Below are positions 20,278 through 33,142 of a stretch of 64,000 nucleotides of DNA, one piece after another. The notes beneath the pieces were generated by a model. It ran no database searches. It was not told the origin of the DNA and saw nothing but the letters and a program-made list of their open reading frames with translations. Position 1 is the first letter of the stretch. Each line of letters opens with the position of its first letter. Made by a program: the position numbers and the translations under genes. This stretch comes from Byssochlamys sp. IMV 00236 (lineage: Eukaryota > Ascomycota > Eurotiomycetes > Eurotiales > Thermoascaceae): positions 186,001 through 250,000 of the forward strand of contig MSJH02000840.1 in NCBI GenBank assembly GCA_001931875.2. Direction: 5' to 3'.

Positions 20278-20880
20278 CTTCGCTGCACTCGTGTGGAAGT
20301 GTAAAGATGATAGTCGAGGTATCACTGCTTTTCTGGCTATTCCCCGAACTGATATCATCTGAGATGTTGAGGTAACTTATTCGTGAATAGTTAATACCTA
20401 TGGTAACTAAACCTGCTGCTACTGCGAGGTGAGGTAAGCATTCGAAGATGCTGATCATGTGATCGCTGCCTATCGATGCGACAAGAGTCTAGGCATCTAT
20501 CGATTTCTTCCGACTTCGAGATGAGGTTATGGCGGTTATGGCGTATGCGCAATTTAAGGTTACACCACCGCACTTTAACAGCGGTACCCCGGATTTCGCC
20601 CGTTGTGGCGCCGCCCACGGGTCAGGGTGAAGAAGGAGACGTATTAAACAATCTATGGATCTCAGATACGATTGATCTAATTTAATTATTGGACTGGATT
20701 GAAGTAAGACTATGATGGGGATCCTGATGGGATCCTTCATTCCTAATCCTTGATGGTTATACTGCAATTCCTATGTATCGAAGACTATCATATGGCGTCA
20801 CTACTGCCAACAGTGAGGGCGTCATGGACAAGGGTCCGTTGGTCTATTGGAAGATGAAAGGATGAAGAGGATTGTATGAT
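20278..20880. other. Spacer between the acylphosphatase and Mon1 genes
   Basis: Holds the acylphosphatase promoter and the 3' region of Mon1. No supported gene. Confidence 0.5.
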
Positions 20881-22950
20881 TCAGAAAACCTGCGAATACA
20901 TCAGTAATCTCATAGAATTTGCCTGCAGTTCGAATGCAGATTGTAGAGGTAGTGGAGAAGAGCAGTACTCACAGCACCTCCAATAATGAACAGCCTCTCC
21001 TCTTCCTGCCGCACCCACTGTATAATCTTACTTGCGCTCTGGGACAGCGCATTTCTGTTCGTATTAGGCCCGGCAACGCAATATAGCTCAAATATGGGTG
21101 TCACCCAAGCAAAAGAGCTTGCAGTCCGAGAAACGTTGTGGTGCACTTTTACATGAGCATGTTTGGCATGCACGCTCGCGTGTAAAGTATTATAGGTTGA
21201 GATAAGCCTGTATTTCGCATTAGTATCTCCTCATTCATTCGGGCAACAACAAGATGCCGGGAGACAGACCTTCGACGTCGTGATGTAGAGGAGAACTCTG
21301 GTTCGTAGGATGACATGGTGAACTGCACATTCGCTTTCGATTTGTATAAGAAGTGGCGCAAAACCGTTCCAGGAATGAGATCTGTTGTAGATGGCCGGCC
21401 ACGATCGATAGCCGCTTTTATGACTTTGATACTGCCTGTCCTCTCCAATTGCTGCATCCTGCAATCAGTATTTTATCGCACTGGCTGTGAAGCGGGTGCA
21501 ACATACCTCTACTAGGGCATTTCGCATCTCTTGCAGGGTAAAGAATGCTTCCTTATCCGTACTTATCAAGATAATGGCGACGGACTCGTCTTTTGTTGCC
21601 GTCTCATCGGCAACGCCGCCGGAGTCTCCACGCAGATCAAGAAAACTGACATACATGTACAGGTAGCCAGTGCTGTTGAACCCGGGGAGGCAAACAGGTA
21701 TCCAACGTTCACCACCCCCAGCCTTCACGCCATCTGCTTCGAATATCATGTTGAACAGTAGCTGTAAGTCGCCAGGGTGTAATGAGTGCTTCTTCGGACG
21801 CACAACGCTCACGAGCCTGCCGCCAGCAACGACAAGCCCGTATAAAAGGTTGCTAACCCTTGTCTTTAATAGAGCATTGTTTATGACCTGACGATGAGAT
21901 TTGCGGATTCTCAAGCATTCCAACGCCGAGAGAAGCGTAGAAGGAGAACCCATGGTGAAACTGTCTGCTAAGGATGAAAGAAGAGTCTCTGTTCCTTGCA
22001 GAGGGCGTCTCAAATCGGTAGAAGGTCGAACAGAAAAGAGATGCGTGAGCCCAGGGAGGGTAAGGGTCGATAATATCTGCATGTACAAAGCTTCGAGTTG
22101 TAGCCTGAGCTGGGTATCGCTTTCGAGGATTCGACTAATAGCAACGAAATACAATGGGCCTTGCGTCAAGATAACAAATTTCGTGTCCCCAGCGGAGAAA
22201 CTCTTCAGAGTGTCATTAGCATCCTGATAGAAGGAAATAATGGTCTGAATGATGCCGACGTATCCAGATATCAGACCGCCGTCGCCGTGTCGAGTCCAGA
22301 TAGGTTTTCCAGCGGCAGAAAGAATAAGATAGTGCTTTCGTTTGCTTTTCCATCTTTCGAGAAGTAACTCTATCTCGATTCAGCGATAGTGGCGGAAGAT
22401 ATAGCTAGTGATACGAACCTTCATTCTGTCCGCCTTCCTCTAATTCGCCGATGGGCTCAAATTCGCCGGCGAAATCATCATCCACATCATCAGCCTGAAA
22501 TTCAGGTAGGCTGAGCAATCCGGCATGGCCTGGGGATTCTCCTTCAGGTTCTGTTGGTCCGAAGTCGCCGAATATACTCTCTTCTTCGCCTGCATTTGGC
22601 AAGAAACTGCGGATACTGGCATTGTCTCCGGCCTCACTTGCTCTAGCACTCGCTAACTGATTCAGACTGGCCTTCGCCTTCAGACCTCTGCTCGCAAGAT
22701 TACGACCCAATAGCGCTGAATATGTCTCCTTATTGTTGTCTGAGTAGCCCTGGGGAGTGATATCGGCCAGAGAGACCGCCGTCGTAGCTGTGGATTGAAG
22801 AGAGGGCCTGGTCAATGGACGTAGGCTGGGAGAAGAAGCACTAGTAGCAGTATTGTCCTCATCTAGTAATCCTAAAGGTCCGGAATGGTCGGCATCATCT
22901 TCTGTCCGTGCCGCGTCTGGCGACTTGAGTTCCGATTCTTTGTAGTCCAT
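20881..22950 (-). CDS. mon1: Mon1, subunit of the Rab7/Ypt7 exchange factor
   Basis: Five exons on the minus strand: 22419-22950, 21507-22369, 21270-21451, 20973-21207 and a last exon of 9 nt at 20881-20889 (Val-Phe-stop), giving 606 aa. Together with Ccz1, Mon1 activates Ypt7/Rab7 at late endosomes and vacuoles. The first ~170 residues are acidic and disordered. The longin-type region begins with [14 protein letters not shown] and continues through [10 protein letters not shown] and [12 protein letters not shown]. The C-terminal part has [19 protein letters not shown], then [13 protein letters not shown] and [14 protein letters not shown], ending in [10 protein letters not shown]. Acceptor choices were fixed by phase and by these conserved joins. 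It is divergent from the Dop1 gene over 412 bp, and both proteins act in endosomal traffic. Confidence 0.95.
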
Positions 22951-23362
22951 GCCTATATCCTATCGCGCATGGACAGTTTACTTAGCCGTAAGGAGCTGAC
23001 CCCAAGCCGCCGCAGCTTGAGAAAGATATGCACCATGGTATTTCTCAAGAGAACAGGGGCCTTGCAATCATCTCGAACTCCGTAAAACTTTAGATAAGTC
23101 TCGCATCTGGCGGATACTGACAGAAGCGATCAAGAGGACGGTCGCGGGGCTGCGTTGACGTAGGACCGGGCGGCGGAGCTCATTGATGTCGGAGCTTTAG
23201 GCGGCGACCAAAACATCTCCGGAGTGTCTGCGTGGCCTTCTAAACTCATGCGATGCGCGTTTGACCACCACAACATCCCAGAGGGATTGAATTTCATGCT
23301 TTGATGTATGATGAAGTCGAGCTTGATACCTCCCCCAGGTCACAAGTATCGACACTGGAATC
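22951..23362. promoter_or_regulatory. Divergent promoter region of mon1 and dopA
   Basis: 412 bp between two start codons facing apart. It must contain both promoters. I see no clear TATA box or known factor site; GC-rich segments sit around 23150-23240. Confidence 0.5.
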
Positions 23363-26300
23363 ATGAGCCTTGATCCCAGCGCGTTTCCGAGGTCAAATTC
23401 CCCCGCAAGTTCGGACAGCTCCTTGACCCGGCCGCGTGTGCGAGGAAAGGAAGGTTAGTTGCAATTCTCAGGCATCTTATATTTATGCGTGGGAATCCAT
23501 TGCTAATTCCTCATTGATTGCAGAGACACTCAGGAAAGACAAGAACTACCGGCGCTATGCTTCCAGCATCGAGCGGGCGCTCTCACTGTTCGACACGGCC
23601 TTGCAAGAATGGGCAGACTATATCTCTTTCCTCAGTCGCCTGCTAAAGGTGCGAGAACTCTTAAAATCACTGATAACCAATGCGCTAACCGGTGGAGGTA
23701 AAGGCACTCCAGTCTCATCCCCCAGACCTACCGATTGTGCCTCATAAAACAATAGTCGCAAAGAGACTGGCGCAATGCCTGAATCCATCATTGCCGTCTG
23801 GTGTACACCAAAAGGCGCTTGAGGTCTACACGTATATATTCTCATTAATAAAGGTATTTACCCGTACCGGATGTCTTCCAAGATACGTGCTAATTCATGT
23901 CCGACTGCTGCTAGCCGGAGGGCCTTTCTCATGACCTCCCATTATACCTACCAGGCATAGCTCCCACCCTGACCTTCGCATCTCTCTCTGTGCGGCCGTT
24001 GTTTTTGTCCTTGGTTGAAACATTTCTTCCAGATCTCGAGCCTTGGGCCATTCGCCCTGCGTTGAAAGCTATAATACTCGCATTGCTTCCGGGGCTAGAG
24101 GAGGAAACAAGCGATGACTTCGAGACTACTCTACGGATCATCAACAAGTTTCGCAATGTCTCCAGCCAGATGCGTACGCAACGTCCTAGCGACAATGCGG
24201 ATGCCAGTGGCCAATACTTCTGGCAATGCCTTTTCCTTGCGTCCATCACCAACCCAAGCAGACGAATGGGGGTTCTAGCTTACCTCAACCGCCATCTTCC
24301 TAAACTTGGAATGACAGACCACAAAAACGTAATATCTGATGACGGAAATCTTCAAATCCCCGAACAATTGCGCGCCACAGCTGAATCAGTAATTTCGCCA
24401 GAGCCCGGATTGCTTATCCGGTGTTTCGCAACTGGACTTGCTGACGACCAGCTTTTGGTCCAGCGGAATTTCCTCGATCTGCTTGTGACGCATCTACCTC
24501 TTCACTCGCCTATACTGCAGTCGCGAATTACGCGAGCCGATCTTCAGAAACTTGTGATAGCTGCAGCAGGTGTGGTTACTCGAAGGGATATGAGCTTAAA
24601 TAGGAGGTTGTGGGCTTGGTTTCTGGGGCCAGATCCGGCCGCTTCTGGGAACGAGCGGACATCGTTCGAGTCTCCCAAAGCAAGCTCAGATAAGTCCCGT
24701 CCGCCTCCGGCGGATGCTCAAGAGTATTCGCAATCACAATATTTCGGCCGCTTTGGCCTGGAGCCATTGGTGAAAGGTATCCTAGAAATGATCCAATATG
24801 AGTCCACTGCACCTTCAGAAAAAATCCGACCCCTTCGTATCTCTCTGTCCTTGATGGACCGTTGGGAGGTGGGAGGTTCTGTTGTTCCCGAAGTGTTCTT
24901 GCCGATTATGCGCAGCATCCAAGACTACGAGAATCTTGTCCCCCAGAATCAATTCGAAGAGGTCTTCCGCAGCGCCAGCGCATTTTTCGACGGAGTCGAG
25001 AGCAGCTTAATCTTTTCAGAACTCCTGTCCTTGATAGACTTCAAACCCGCGGACCTGGACACTGCCGTTGATGCAGTGTCGCGAAACTTGTCTCTGGCAG
25101 TGTTTATCACAGAAAATTTCAATATACGGGAAGAGGAAATGCTACTCATTCATATCCCTCTTTTGGTCTTGTCGCTTGTTGTGAAGATGGGTGAGTTGCC
25201 AGCGAGGCCTGGCGGGGTTCCAGATACCACAAGGGCTGTTTCCAGCCAGCTACTACAGATCGCGAACGAATGCATCGGCTTGCTTTCCGAAAGGGCTTTA
25301 TCGAGGAAAGCTGGTTCAGATAAAACGAATGGTAGCCAGACGCCAGTCGCGGAGATCCCCCCAGAAGAAATTTTGGCTAGAATCCATTCCTTTTACCAGA
25401 AGAGCAAGGATGTCCTTGACCTGCCCCCGCTGCCGTTCCCTCCCAAAGTCGTTGGAGAGCTCATCCTGCGTGAGAGTCATCGACTGAGCATGTCTGTGCT
25501 CGAGGGGAACGACTCGAGTCTTACTGTAAAAGAGAGTCTGAATCTTTTCGTGGCTTTACTGAAGAAGGTGCCCAAGTCTCGTATTCTCAGGGATGGAAGA
25601 CTATACCGCGCTATCAACGGCCGCCTGACCTCTAATGAGGTGCAGTTGACTACTCCCGTCTTTGCTGCCATCTCATCTATTGTTTCTGCCGTAACGAGTC
25701 TTTATACCACACACACGATAGGCCTGCATATGACGTACGAGCAAATCTGCCATCTTGTTCCTGTTCTTGTACGACAGCTGTGGATGTTCTTGTCTCCCTC
25801 GAGCCCAAAGTTCCATGTGGAAGCAGTCCGCTCACTGTGGCTATTGCATTCGGTGTCGTGGCCTGATCATCTCGTTGAGGCTTCTATGACATATTTGATG
25901 GTGAACTCTTCATCCGAGTCATGGCATGGATCTACTGCCGACGAGGCTGAGAAATTCTTTGTCTTATGGAATCATAGCCATCATGCAAACTATGAATTAC
26001 CACTATTGCGTGTGACTGAAGAACTATCTGCAGCTGGGAAGTCCACGGGGCACAACCGTGCATCGTACCAGTCTTCATTACTCGAGCGTCCGCTGTTCAT
26101 TGTCTTGGATTTGTTATCAAATGGCCTCAACGAGGCTTCCCAGATAGTTCATGAATGGCTTCAAGACCTAGGATCAATCCACAAGTAAGTTGCTGATCTG
26201 TATATATTGTATATCTTCTGCTAACAACTTTGTGCAGGGTCTTCCGCATGGTCATATCACGGCTGGGGCGTCTTTTCACTTCGGAACTGAAAGACCGTAA

Positions 26301-29249
26301 CGGATCGACTCGCTTTACAGTATCTGCTGATAACTACAAAGAGTGCCACTATCTGTTTCGGATAGTTTCCAACATCCTTGTCACACTTGCTCATAATGGA
26401 TGGATTTCACTGCTCACGCATTCCGTAGCTCCACTTGAGAAGCGCCATGATCCTTCCTCATCTGAGGGTAAGTCGTCCCCGTATTAGGTTAGGATCCGAT
26501 GCTGATAATAACAGACCAACCAGATCAGCAAAGCCTGCACCATGCTATCTTCAATACAGCGCTGTCTGTGATCGAACTGCGAGAGTCGACATCCCAGATG
26601 AGTTCAGAGGAAGAGAAACTACAGCAGATAGTCCTTCTGGTGCTACGGCAGCTGCTCGTTGGTCCGGGAGCTGAACGGATAATCGACTCGAACATAATTG
26701 AAATATTAATTGCACGACTCTCTCTGGCACTGGACCAGGACAGCAGCGCCACACAGAGAGCTACTATCGACACTCTCCTTGCAGCATTAAAAATCAAGTT
26801 CTTCCACGCAGCACAACCAGCACCACCCCCTGCATCAAAGCACAAACGAGCTGGCTCTCGAGATACCCTGACAAGTGCGTCGCTGCTGTCCTTGAGCACC
26901 GATAGAGTGGATAAGGTGCAGCCGGCGCCCGTCTTTCCGCAGCCGCCTCCGCAATTGTTGGACTGCCTTCTGAAGGGACTCAGCTCCTCAAAATCGCATG
27001 AGGCGGTGGATAAATGGGTGGTATTACTTTGCGAATGTCTCCCATTGTATCACGGGACGATCTTCCAGATCCTGCTCATGCTCGTGGAATGCCTCTGCAG
27101 ACAGATACGGTCTTCATATAACAATCTGCAGCAAGTTTTCAAGAGAACCGCAAATTGGTCAGACGACTGTTCTGAGCAGGTGATTGTTGCCCTGCTCACT
27201 GGACTGGAGACCTGCCTTGCTACAGCTCATGAACGCCTGCTTCTTGAAGAAGCCAATGCGCCTTCTGTCAAGAGCCCGGATCAATCGCAGGGGTTTTTCG
27301 GCAACATGGTGTCAGGGGTGTTCACATCGGAAGGGAACCCTACTCGTAGCGCTGCTGCAAACAACAGACTTACTGTTCTACTATGTTTCCAAGATGCGGT
27401 TCGACTTTGCTTTTCCATCTGGGCCTGGGGCGCTTCCGGCAAAAATGGCGTGGCCCAGGACGCAGAGTCTGTCGCGTCTTTCCAATATACGTCGCTGAGA
27501 ATGAGGAACCGCTCACGCAGAATCCTCGAGCATCTTTTCACAGCGGAGGCTCTCGAGTGCCTCGAGACATTGGTCGAAATGTGGAACAAGTCAGCTACAA
27601 CAGAAGCAAACGCACCAACTCTGATCTTCAATCTCCTGCATACTTTGGACGGATCCCGGCCTAAGGTCACGATCCCTGCAATCTTCAATGCAATTTATAG
27701 TCGCACGAACCCCAGCGCCATCGACCCGAGCCGCAAGTCTGCCATGACCTTGAACATCACAGAAACCGACTTAGCAGCCTTCCTTGTGACGTACGCGAGA
27801 TCTCTTGATGACGACGTCCTTGATGAGATCTGGAGTGATTGTATCACTTTTTTGCGAGATGTGCTAGCGAACCCGTTTCCCCACCGTCAGATACTTCCGC
27901 GACTGGTTGAATTCGCTGCCATTCTGGGTGCGAAGATGGAAAACACCAACTTTGGAGAGGATCGCAGGATGCGCAAGGATCTTGGCGACTTGTTACTCCG
28001 GCTGCTTACGGCAATATTCGCAAGCAAGCCATTGGGTCTTTCGCAGGAGGCGGCGTTGTCAAGCAGGTCTTCTTTGGATCATGATAACTCTTCGCCTATG
28101 CAGATAGGACCGGACGACGTGCTCAGCATTCTGGCTCTGTCGATGCCGGCGTTTATTACAACCCTAGGTGAATCCGATCGGATTGGTTCGGCCATGACAA
28201 GTGTGTCCACGAACGTGATAGGACCGTTGTTTCGCTCACGTCTATTTCCCAACAATATAAATAGGAATGTGTTGAGCCTGTTGCAGGATATGTCAAAGGT
28301 TCCGGCGGCATCGAAGTCCTGGAGGAAAGATCTTTCGGATGCCTTCAATGACCCCAGGTTTTTTGGTTCTCAGGTCGATATTGTGAAGACCGGTTGGATG
28401 AGTCTGTTGCGACAGTGGATCATAGTTGACAAGGACCGATTGTCCGACCTCCTGGGCCGCCTTACGCCCCCAACATCGGCGGGAATAATGTTCGGTGTTG
28501 GCGCATCTGCAGCGCGATTGGAAGCTGACCGTAAAGCCCAGCTGAATCTCCGGAGGATTGCTCTTCTGATCCTTTCTGCGGACGAGGATCATTTCGTGAC
28601 GGAACTTCCCGCTCTGCTTCAGAAAATGGAGGATCTCCTTGCTGCAACGAATGTCTCTTCCCCTTCATCTGCCACGAGAGCGGAGATTTTCATGGTTCTC
28701 CGATCTCTGGTGCTCAAGACATCTACGACTCATTTGGCACCCTTTTGGCCATTGATCAATACAGAGTTGCATGAAGCCATTTCGTCTATCGCCCAGGAAC
28801 AGCCATCGGACCTTTATAACCCGTATTCGTTACTTCAAGCATGCAAACTGCTCGATGTATTGATCCTGACAGCTCCAGATGACTTCCAATTGCAGGAGTG
28901 GCTGTTCGTCACCGACACGGTCGACGCAGTCTATCCACCCCATCGTTGGGAACCTACTGCCTTGGCCGATGAGGTGTCTCAGGTGCTTGGAAGCCGAGGC
29001 GCAGCTTCCCCGACCATGCAAGTAGAGAACGGCGATATTCCAAAGGGACTGAAGAGACCCGCCCTGAACTCTGATCAGATTCGAGAAACTGCCAAAGACG
29101 AGATTGTGGACCGTGTTCTCCGGCCCTTCTTCGACCGTCTCAGTATTCATGCATTTGAGAGTACATACAGTATGGGGGTTCCCGACCTGGAGACCTGCAA
29201 AGATGATCTCCTTGCCGACCTGTTCAATGAGAGCACGATGGCCAATTAA
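23363..29249 (+). CDS. dopA: Dop1/DopA (Dopey family) trafficking protein
   Basis: Six exons: 23363-23453, 23524-23648, 23704-23853, 23915-26184, 26238-26467 and 26515-29249, for 1866 aa, in line with DopA of Aspergillus. Dopey proteins are large peripheral membrane proteins that work with Mon2 and flippases in Golgi-endosome traffic; in Aspergillus nidulans DopA is needed for normal development. The N-terminal Dop1 domain is clear: NYRRYASSIERAL, ADYISFLSRLLKALQ, then AKRLAQCLNPSLPSGVHQKA and EGLSHDLPLYLPGIAP, with LEPWAIRPALKAIILALLPG after it. The rest is alpha-helical repeat-like sequence, with leucine-rich helices towards the C terminus. Intron 3 (23854-23914) was set by the LIK/PEGLSHDL join. 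All introns are 47-70 bp. Confidence 0.94.
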
Positions 29250-29700
29250 GAGACGGATGGAATGGGATATAATTAGGTTATAGGACTATGAGGACATGTA
29301 CCAATATTAGCAACTCGTACAGTATCATTGGATGACTCGCTTCGGGGGCGTTTCCGGGGTAGACTGGAACTCGGTAGAAAATAGATGATTTCGGCATTAC
29401 GAAGCATCAGGGCATTCTTCTTCCTGCATTGGAGTTCCATCGGGATAGCGAGCAGATCAATAATAGTTCCCTGTGCGGGATCTCTGGTTTAGACACGGAT
29501 CGCTGCCGACAAGCTTGTCCTCGGCCTTTTCCCATTTATTACTCCCCGCGCCAAGCCATAACTGCTGCTCCAGCTATCCATGACACTGCAACTCCTGTCC
29601 TGAAACCGCCGCCGACTTTCCATCTCTCATCACTCCTGAACAGCTGAAATCGTGTCTTGACGACTGTTATTTGAAGCTGCTATAACCATTCGCATTCACG
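29250..29700. other. Spacer between dopA and the small mitochondrial protein gene
   Basis: Contains the dopA 3' region and the promoter and 5' leader of the next gene. A 72-codon plus-strand frame at 29429-29647 lies mostly in this leader and is not supported as a gene. Confidence 0.5.
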
Positions 29701-30370
29701 ATGACTACTCGCGCGGCTCTTCCTCTCTTGCGTTCCGCTGCCACGCCGGCCGTCTGCGCGCGCATCTCTCCTAGAGCCTTCTCAACATCCAGTGCTCGTT
29801 TCAACTCTGGTAGCGCTCCATTGCCGCCGCGAAAGCCTGTTGGAGCTTTCCGAGGAGGGTGAGATACCTGCATCTGCCTTCTTTCTGTATACATGGCCCG
29901 TGAACTGACCTGCCGATCCTTCGCGCTGCAGGCTATTTGGCTTCCTTTTCGGCTCCGTCCTGGCAGGTGCCTCGGTCTACTACTACGTCCTCGGAGAATA
30001 CAGAATGTCAAACGAGATGCTGACGGAAGATATCTTCGTACGTTCGCCCCTTCACACCTCTCATAGCGTTCAATTCCAACGGGAGCTCGCTGCTTTCCTT
30101 GGAGATGTGCGGACCCAAATCCACGACGTCATAGCCGCCCCTATCTGGTGTATCGCGTGTGGACAACCCAACGCGAATAACACCCCGTCCTTTACACATC
30201 TGAAGAAAATATATTCGATTTCCTGAAGAGAACACATGGAACTGACGTTCTGGACCCGTGATGGGGCTCCTACGATGATTTAGGCTCTGCAAGGTGCTAC
30301 GCAAAAGCTCAACCGGTATATCACGGAGTTGGAGACCAAGGTCGATGAGCTGCAGAAGAAGGCGAGATGA
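29701..30370 (+). CDS. Small mitochondrial single-span coiled-coil protein
   Basis: Three exons: 29701-29858, 29932-30037 and 30284-30370, giving 116 aa. Residues 1-34 form a typical matrix-targeting presequence rich in Arg, Ala and Ser, ending near RAFSTSSARF, which looks like a processing site. A membrane segment (LFGFLFGSVLAGASVYYYVLG) follows at about 54-74, then SNEMLTEDIF and a C-terminal coiled coil of heptads (LNRYITELETKVDELQKK). This is the layout of small inner-membrane assembly factors. I have a weak impression of similarity to yeast Coi1, a respiratory supercomplex factor, but cannot confirm it. Intron 2 is 246 nt, long for this window, with a TTTAG acceptor, so its borders are less sure than the others. 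Confidence 0.8.
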
Positions 30371-31381
30371 GACACAGTACACGACCGAAGTATTATATGG
30401 TGTGGTGGAGCCAATATCGCTCATCCGATTTCCTTCTTACCTTTTCCTCTTTTTTCCCTCCCTTCTCGAGTTCTTTCAATAAGGCGTTATGAGTCTCGGA
30501 CTTGCATGTGTATCAGACTTTTTCTAAAAGGCATTTTCTTTTCTTTTCTTTCTTTCTTTCTTTTTCTTTTTACTCTTCGTATGTTATTCAGTTGCACTCG
30601 GACAGTGAATACCCTTCTATTTTCTCTCGTTAACTCATTAGGTCTTTCCGCGGAGTATTTGCCGCGCACTCTAGTTATCTGAGATTATGGACTCTAGCGA
30701 AGCACGCTGGTTTCATGCTAATGTGAACTAGGTTGGGAGCCCGAAAAGGAGTATGTATCTCTTCTGGGGTGCGTGTAGCTGTTTTCCACTCCACTGGTAT
30801 CCATGAATAAAACCAGATTGGTCATCTGGGGTTCGTACCATTCTTCCACTGCAAGTCCGTGCTCTCTTGTCGCGTTTCAGCTTGTGCTTTGTCCACGTGG
30901 TACCTAACAAGATTTATGTACATACTACAATGGGGCCCAAGGATAGGTGCTGTTGGTATATTCATAGTTCTGCAAATCTACATACTCAATACCTCAACGC
31001 CGTGTGAAGTTTGTTCCCCATGCGAATAGCGCTTTCTAATGACATTTCAAGAGTAATCCAGCCCAAGATCGAGCATAACCAGAATAATAAGAGAATACTT
31101 CACGAGAACAGCCTCACATCACATTATTATCGACAAGCGTGATTACTTCCCCGATCAAGCTTGGTGCAAACACTGCAAACAGTCCCGAGGCGAATCTAAC
31201 GAGTCGCGACAAAGAGAAACGAAGACTCACTTGAAGCTCATCAGATCATCCGATCTCGACGCGCTATTTAACACCATCTTGCCTTTTGACAGAGGACGCG
31301 TTTACATGGCAACAAGATAGTATTCTTTGTTGTTCTGCTGGACTGACGCGAGCCTTGGACACGACTAACTTACTACCGGCC
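30371..31381. other. 1-kb spacer upstream of vps71
   Basis: No supported gene. It includes a CT-rich tract at 30537-30572 made of repeated TTTC units. The rest carries the 3' region of the mitochondrial protein gene and the vps71 promoter. Confidence 0.5.
30537..30572. repeat. (TTTC)n pyrimidine tract
   Basis: A run of TTTC/TTCTTT units, about 36 bp, downstream of the small mitochondrial protein gene. Confidence 0.7.
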
Positions 31382-32337
31382 ATGCCTCTCGTCGAAGTCC
31401 TCACCACCTCGACGTCCCTCCAGCCCGGCTGGACCTACGTGCCGGATAATGGATTCGACCCGTCCAAAGCGGCCATCAAGCCAGGTTTAGGACGCAAAAG
31501 AACCGTGCGCGATGGCGGTAGAACGGATTTGACGTCTAGAGAAAATACCGCGATCGTGAGACATCTCGCGGAGCTGGATCGGGAGAATCATCGCGACGTA
31601 CAGATTCCTATCCCGACGAGGCAGCCGAAAGATGCTGCTGCTAGAGGTATGCGCTACACATCTGAGAGCTCCTTTCGATTTCTTGTGAAGAGGATTTTAG
31701 CTAACGCGAGCTTTTTGTCATCTTACCAGGGTCGTCGAGAGCTAAGACAACCTCCAACGTCCGTCGCATCTTGCAGTCGCAGAAGACTTTCAGGAATTAT
31801 CTCGATGATGAAGAAGCCGCTCTCGCGCAAGCAGCGCAGCATCAATCTACTGCGGCAGGACACCGCGGTTCTATAGCTAAGATTATGAAACCTGCTGCCC
31901 GACGGAGTGCCACCCCTGCAGCAGCAGCAGCAGCCGCATCTAAACCAGAGAAAGGACGCCAGCAGAAACAACCCTCCGCAGTCCCATCCACGACTCCAGC
32001 TCCAGCTCCCTCGGAATCGACAGACCCTGCTACGGCATCCCAGAAACAGGACGCCAAGACGCAGTTGATCAAGAGCGAATATGATAACGACCCTCTACTT
32101 CGATCTTATGTCCCCTCCGTGCCTTCGGAAAGGATCATGCAAGCGCTCCTGGCCGAACCGCCGCTGATGTACAACGCATCGCGTGCGGGCCCTCCACTGT
32201 CCCAGAAGCCACCACGACACTTCTGTGCTATCTGCGGATACTGGGGCAAAATCAGGTGCCGGAGTTGTCATGTCAGGACTTGCGGGCTGGACTGCTACAA
32301 GGTACATGAGGAATCGAGATGTGGCGCGTTCTTCTAA
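31382..32337 (+). CDS. vps71: Vps71/Swc6-type zf-HIT subunit of the SWR1 complex
   Basis: Two exons: 31382-31646 and 31730-32337, giving 290 aa. The C terminus holds a HIT-type zinc finger with ligands C254, C257, C265, C268, C273, C277, H281 and C286, beginning HFCAICGYWGK. This placement at the extreme C terminus, together with the N-terminal YL1-like region (LGRKRTVRDGGRTDL, then RILQSQKTFRNYLDDEE), matches the Vps71/ZNHIT1 family. The family is a subunit of the SWR1 remodeller, which exchanges H2A for H2A.Z in nucleosomes. The middle, about residues 120-190, is Ala/Pro/Ser-rich with a seven-Ala run and is probably disordered. ATG 31382 is the first good start; the frame extends upstream without an ATG of equal quality. 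Confidence 0.92.
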
Positions 32338-33142
32338 GTTCGAGGTTCTGGATGGGATATCACGATTATGTGGTAGAGGCAGTGTGGTTCATGTCTGAAT
32401 GCACCTATATGCTACTCCACCAGCGAACTTCCCCATCGAGGACAATATCTTCCTCAGCAGAGGGAGATATCTGCAGAAACGAGTTGCGTTTCTCTGTGCT
32501 CCATATAAAGATGTGGAATAATCAACCCTGCTATATGGGAACCAGGCTGCTATAATTCCTCGATCAGTGAACTATGATCTGGAAAAGCTCCCGACCACCT
32601 ATCTAGCTGCAGAAGGGAACATCCAATGGAATTCGCGTTCCTAGCCAACGCAAACTAGCAGGTCCTTCGTCCCTCTTAGAAACAGGGACCTGTCAAGGTC
32701 GAGTCACTCGCAAGTTGCACCGTTCAGGTCAAGCCATGAGCAATGACCATAATCAAAAAACGACCTCAGGAGGCAAAGAAAGCGCCATCAAGTGCAGCTA
32801 TGCCTTTCCTATCGAGGAGGGGGTCAAACAATAAGGCCTTCCGATAGATACCCGCGGCTCTACCAGCCGTATATATACTCAACCATCTTCCAACTGGAGA
32901 TAGTGATAGACATGGTACGATAATGAATAACACTATAATAATAATGATCATAATAAGAATCTCTCAAACTTCAATTAGCATTGTATAATACATAAATAAC
33001 CAAAGTAGAGCTTCTCTCGCTTCTTCAGCTGAAAAGAAAAGAGCAGAAAAGGAAAGAAAGCAAATACTAGTTACTCCTCTGTAAGCCCTTCGATGAAAGC
33101 TCATCTCTAGAGGATCCAATATGCAACAACAGAGCATCAGAA
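32338..33142. other. Convergent 3' spacer between vps71 and gup1
   Basis: 805 bp shared by two converging genes. No supported gene or notable repeat. Confidence 0.5.

Noticed and set aside
30038..30283. Possible extra coding sequence in the 246-nt intron of the small mitochondrial gene
   Set aside because: Reading through gives an unrelated tail and removes the coiled coil that continues exon 2 in frame.
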